Source: Cupriavidus pampae (GTDB lineage Bacteria; Pseudomonadota; Gammaproteobacteria; Burkholderiales; Burkholderiaceae). From it: a stretch of DNA of 64,000 bases. Numbering within the stretch: position 1 is the stretch's first letter; each line of letters begins with the position of its first letter. The translations under genes and the position numbers were made by a program. Under the pieces are notes generated by a model. The model was not told the DNA's origin. It saw only the letters and a list, made by a program, of their open reading frames with translations, and did not search any database. Location: the NCBI RefSeq assembly GCF_914271485.1, contig NZ_CAJZAG010000003.1, forward strand, positions 1 through 64,000, given 5' to 3'. Of this stretch, positions 61,159-64,000 are shown in pieces.

Positions 61159-62319
61159 ATGAATGCCCCGCCACCGCAATACTGGCTCAATGCCCTGCTG
61201 ATCGGCATCGAACACGCGCAGCTCTTTCTGCTGCGCGTGTGGCATGCGCTCGGGTTGACCGGCGACAGTCACGGCCAGCCCGCATGGCCGTGGGCACAGC
61301 GCATCGTTGGCGAGACACTGCTGATCGATCTCGGCCTTGCGCGGCAACTGCTATGGTGCGTAGCGGCGATGGTGTTTGCACTGCTGGCCGTGTTGGTGGC
61401 CATTCTGTGGAAACGCCGCCGTCTGCCCGTGCTCGCGGTCGGCGCGCTCGCACTGGTAGTGGCGCCATGGCCCGCGTCATCGCTGCTGTTTGGCCCGGCC
61501 GTGCCCACAAGCTTCCATGCAAGTCCCACGCATTTCTCGGTGGATGCCATCGTCCGTGGCCAGCAGCTCTATACCGCGCACTGCGTCGCGTGCCATGGCG
61601 CCGATGGTCGCGGTGAAGGGCCGCTCGCGCCGACCCTCTCGCGCTGGCCGCCGACCATCGTCAGTCCATTGCTCGGCCGCCGCGCGGACGGCGAGATGTT
61701 CTGGCATGTGCTCGATGGCATGCGCGACAAGCAAGGCGCTATCACCATGCCAGCATTCGCGGGCGAGCTCGACGACGATGACGCATGGGCGGTACTCGAC
61801 TATATGCGCGTGCTCTCTGCCGGCACCGGTGCCACCGTGTTCGGCAGCTGGCCAGTGCCGCTGCGACTGCCCGATCTGTCGGTGCAGTGCGGTAACAACC
61901 CGCCGCAAACGCTCGCGAGATGGCGCGGCTCGCAACGTGTACGCGTGGCGCTGGCCGATGGCAAACCGGAGACGCTGCCGCTTGAAGACCCACGCTTCCA
62001 GACGCTCGTGGTGACGCGCGACGCGCAACCGCTGCGCAATGTCCCGCAGTTTCGCGCGGCATGCATCGCGGTATCACCGGGCGCGTGGCAGGTCTTCACG
62101 CGGATCGCCGGCCTCGACGACACACAGCAACGTCGCGTGATTGGCACCACGCTGCTCGCCGATCGCCAGGGCTGGCTGCGCGCACGCGGCGCGCCCGGCG
62201 AGGATGCGGAACTGCTGTGCAAGGTTGGCAACGTGGCAGCGAAGCAGGATCTGACGGCGCTGGTACTGGAGATGGACCGCGAGCCGGTGCAATTCGTGAA
62301 GGGCGGCTTCGTGCATTGA
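61159..62319 (+). CDS. Membrane-anchored cytochrome c
   Basis: A 386-residue protein with two N-terminal membrane segments (about 63-84 and 90-111), then a class-I haem c domain with haem site CVACH (Cys142, Cys145, His146) and probable Met ligand in GAITMPAF. The C-terminal 150 residues are beta-rich and have no recognised family. It lies 24 bp after ssuB. An electron-transfer role in organosulfur oxidation fits its place but is inference. Confidence 0.87.
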   Translation: MNAPPPQYWLNALLIGIEHAQLFLLRVWHALGLTGDSHGQPAWPWAQRIVGETLLIDLGLARQLLWCVAAMVFALLAVLVAILWKRRRLPVLAVGALALVVAPWPASSLLFGPAVPTSFHASPTHFSVDAIVRGQQLYTAHCVACHGADGRGEGPLAPTLSRWPPTIVSPLLGRRADGEMFWHVLDGMRDKQGAITMPAFAGELDDDDAWAVLDYMRVLSAGTGATVFGSWPVPLRLPDLSVQCGNNPPQTLARWRGSQRVRVALADGKPETLPLEDPRFQTLVVTRDAQPLRNVPQFRAACIAVSPGAWQVFTRIAGLDDTQQRRVIGTTLLADRQGWLRARGAPGEDAELLCKVGNVAAKQDLTALVLEMDREPVQFVKGGFVH

Positions 62320-62345
62320 GCGCGGGGCTGGCACTCAACCGGCGT

Positions 62346-63410
62346 TCAGAACCGGTGACGAATGCCCACTGTCACCGCGGTCTGATTCTCGTCCGGCACC
62401 GCCGTCCCAATACCCCCGACGCCAAGACTCGAGTTGCCGCGATTGCGCGCGAATGCCACCTTCGTATAAACGTCGGTACGCTTCGAGAACGAGTAGTCCG
62501 CGCCCACGATCGCCAGCCACGGATCCTGATTGCCGTGCCGCTGATCGGTGTAGTACACCCCGCCCAGGAGCTGTAGCGCGCCGGTCAGGTTGTAGGTTGC
62601 ACCGAGCCAGTAGAGGTTGGTGCGCAAACCCGTCGCCGTCGGACTATCCGCGCCCTGATCCTGCAACCAGCGGTAGCCACCAAACAGCTTGAGCTGCCCG
62701 AACGTGTAGTTGGCACCAGCAGCCAGTCGCTTGGCATTGCGCTGGCGCGTGGCCTCGGTGTTGCCCTGGTACTGGTCGTACGCCACGCCCAGTTGCAGAT
62801 TGCCGATGTTGTAGCCAAGGCCACCGCCGACATCGCGCGACGTCTCGGGCGAGCCCGGCACCTCGCCGTCATTGTTGCGGCCAAAGCTGTAATAGCCGAT
62901 CGCCGTCAGCCCACCGAAGTGCCCGGTGTACTTGACCATATTGTCGGCGCGCCCGTTGAATGCGGCATCCACCGAAACCAGTGAATAGCGCGCGGGCACC
63001 CCGAACGGATCGAACGCGGCGAACATGTCGTAGATCGCGGTCTGCTGGCGCCCCAGCGTAAGCGCGCCATACGGGTTCTGCAGGCCAACATAGGCCATGC
63101 GTCCGAACAGGCGATTGCCCTGCGCCGACAGGCCGTTGTCGAGCGTAAAGCCGCTCTCGAGCGTGAACAATGCCCGCATCCCGCCGCCCAGATCTTCCAC
63201 CCCCCGCAGGCCCCAGCGATTCGACGACATATTGTCCGAGGCGACGCGTACGGCGGTCCCGCCATTGCCGCCCGGTGAATGCGTAACCGCCTCCACGCTG
63301 CCATCGACAATGCCGTAGAGCGTGACACTGCTCGCAGTGGACTGGGCAAACGCGCTTGTTGCGGTGCACATAGCGCACGCGGCTGCGATTGGCAGGACGA
63401 TGGTTTTCAT
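62346..63410 (-). CDS. Gram-negative trimeric porin
   Basis: A 354-residue outer-membrane 16-strand porin with signal peptide (MKTIVLPIAAACAMCTATSAFAQ), first strand SSVTLYGIVDGSVEAV, RWGLRGVEDLGGGMRALFTLESGF and the C-terminal aromatic VGIRHRF. Typical of Burkholderiales. It is convergent with the cytochrome c gene, so it belongs to a separate unit. Substrate preference cannot be inferred. Confidence 0.95.
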   Translation of the reverse strand: MKTIVLPIAAACAMCTATSAFAQSTASSVTLYGIVDGSVEAVTHSPGGNGGTAVRVASDNMSSNRWGLRGVEDLGGGMRALFTLESGFTLDNGLSAQGNRLFGRMAYVGLQNPYGALTLGRQQTAIYDMFAAFDPFGVPARYSLVSVDAAFNGRADNMVKYTGHFGGLTAIGYYSFGRNNDGEVPGSPETSRDVGGGLGYNIGNLQLGVAYDQYQGNTEATRQRNAKRLAAGANYTFGQLKLFGGYRWLQDQGADSPTATGLRTNLYWLGATYNLTGALQLLGGVYYTDQRHGNQDPWLAIVGADYSFSKRTDVYTKVAFARNRGNSSLGVGGIGTAVPDENQTAVTVGIRHRF

Positions 63411-63626
63411 TATCGTAATCCCCCTGGGCGCGATGCGGATCGGCGGGGACACCGAGCAAGGGCCCCATGCAATTCAAGCAGAATGCGTGGGAAAACGGAA
63501 AAGCTTTCGATAGCCGCGCATGCTGTCGCCAAAATCAGACGCGCGCGCATCGCAACAGGGTGCGATACGCGCGTGCTGTGCACCGGTGAAAAGCAATTCC
63601 CGGGCGTAGCGCCTACACTCTATCGC

Positions 63627-64000
63627 CTACACCGCCGAGGCGTTGGTGCCCTGCCCCACACGCGCATCGAGCACCGGCGGCGCGGTGACGATCGAGGTCA
63701 GCGACGGCTCCACCGGCCCGAGCTTCGCAAGGTCCGGCAGCGGCCGCCGCAGTGCGGGCAGCACGGCAAACGCCTGCTCCATCGCGTGCGCGATACCAAG
63801 CGTTTCGCGATCCTGACGGAAGCCGCCAACGATCTGCAAGCCGAATGGCATGTCCGCATGATCGCGCCCGCACGGCAGCGACAGCGCCGGATGCGTGGTC
63901 AGCGTGACCACGTACGTCGGCGCCAGCCAGCGATAGTAGTTCTCCTGCCGCACGCCGTTGATCGACTCCGCGTAAAGCGAGGTCCACGGGAACGGTGATA
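63627..64000 (-). CDS. Amidase signature enzyme, C-terminal part
   Basis: Only the C-terminal 123 or so residues are inside the window; the gene continues past the right edge. FPWTSLYAESINGVRQENYYRWLAPTYVVTLTTHPALSLPCG and MPFGLQIVGGFRQDRETLGIAHAMEQAF match amidase-signature enzymes (GatA/AtzF relatives), after the catalytic Ser-Ser-Lys region. The function cannot be narrowed from this part. Confidence 0.85.
   Translation of the reverse strand, partial: SPFPWTSLYAESINGVRQENYYRWLAPTYVVTLTTHPALSLPCGRDHADMPFGLQIVGGFRQDRETLGIAHAMEQAFAVLPALRRPLPDLAKLGPVEPSLTSIVTAPPVLDARVGQGTNASAV

Overview
The window looks like a chromosome segment of a high-GC betaproteobacterium of the Burkholderiaceae, probably Cupriavidus or a close relative. 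The basis is gene content (thyA/folA, pmbA-yjgA-mog, orn, an M48 protease with rsgA, gluQ, an aliphatic-sulfonate cluster, a classical trimeric porin) and GC-rich codon use. The genus is inferred from family resemblance, not from a search.

Region 1 (1-4803) is the end of a lower-GC integrated element. A tyrosine integrase abuts the 3' end of tRNA-Arg(CCT). The element also carries a serine recombinase with iterated operator-like sites, a 436-residue protein with family-A-polymerase-like palm motifs, and a tandem repeat block that truncates a small gene at the left edge. Its other end lies outside the window. Just beyond the tRNA (4974-6411) sits a two-gene module with a nucleotidyltransferase-like protein.

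Region 2 (6701-26406) is the most interesting part: what appears to be one dedicated peptide secretion system. Five small genes encode Cys-free peptides of 46-71 residues behind near-uniform 26-residue double-glycine leaders. The export machine is encoded as an operon: a twin-FHA membrane protein, an HlyD-type adaptor, a parvulin-type isomerase, a C39-peptidase ABC transporter with two N-terminal cyclic-nucleotide-binding domains, and a sigma-54 activator. A TolC/NodT-type outer-membrane channel is nearby. A PP2C phosphatase and a membrane Ser/Thr kinase bracket the locus, as in the threonine-phosphorylation control of type VI secretion. Two DUF4399 proteins, a SUMF1-fold protein and an LRAT-fold protein complete the set. 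By eye I find sigma-54 (-24/-12) promoters before three peptide genes and the LRAT gene. Each is preceded by a CCAACA-N14-TGTTGG-like inverted repeat about 115-137 bp upstream, which is the likely binding site of the locus-encoded activator.

Region 3 (26407-47572) is mostly housekeeping: two DEAD-box RNA helicases, EgtB/EgtD ergothioneine genes, a TerC-family exporter behind a yybP-ykoY manganese riboswitch, thyA-hydratase-folA, pmbA, yjgA, mog, an auxin-efflux-type carrier, orn, an M48 protease, rsgA, a DUF2007 protein, a CobD-like membrane protein, pirin with a LysR regulator, and gluQ.

Region 4 (47573-52176) is a four-carbon acid-sugar operon (KdgT-type permease, DUF1537-family kinase, PdxA2, DeoR regulator) with three TGAT-N7-ATCA sites upstream. 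Region 5 (52211-63410) is sulfonate and organosulfur metabolism: substrate-binding protein, four-rhodanese protein, cysteine dioxygenase, acyl-CoA-dehydrogenase-like monooxygenase, SsuD, SsuA, SsuC, SsuB and a membrane cytochrome c. Two of its transcription units share a CATAAGCA-N7-TTTTATTCGTT box. A porin and the 3' part of an amidase gene end the window.
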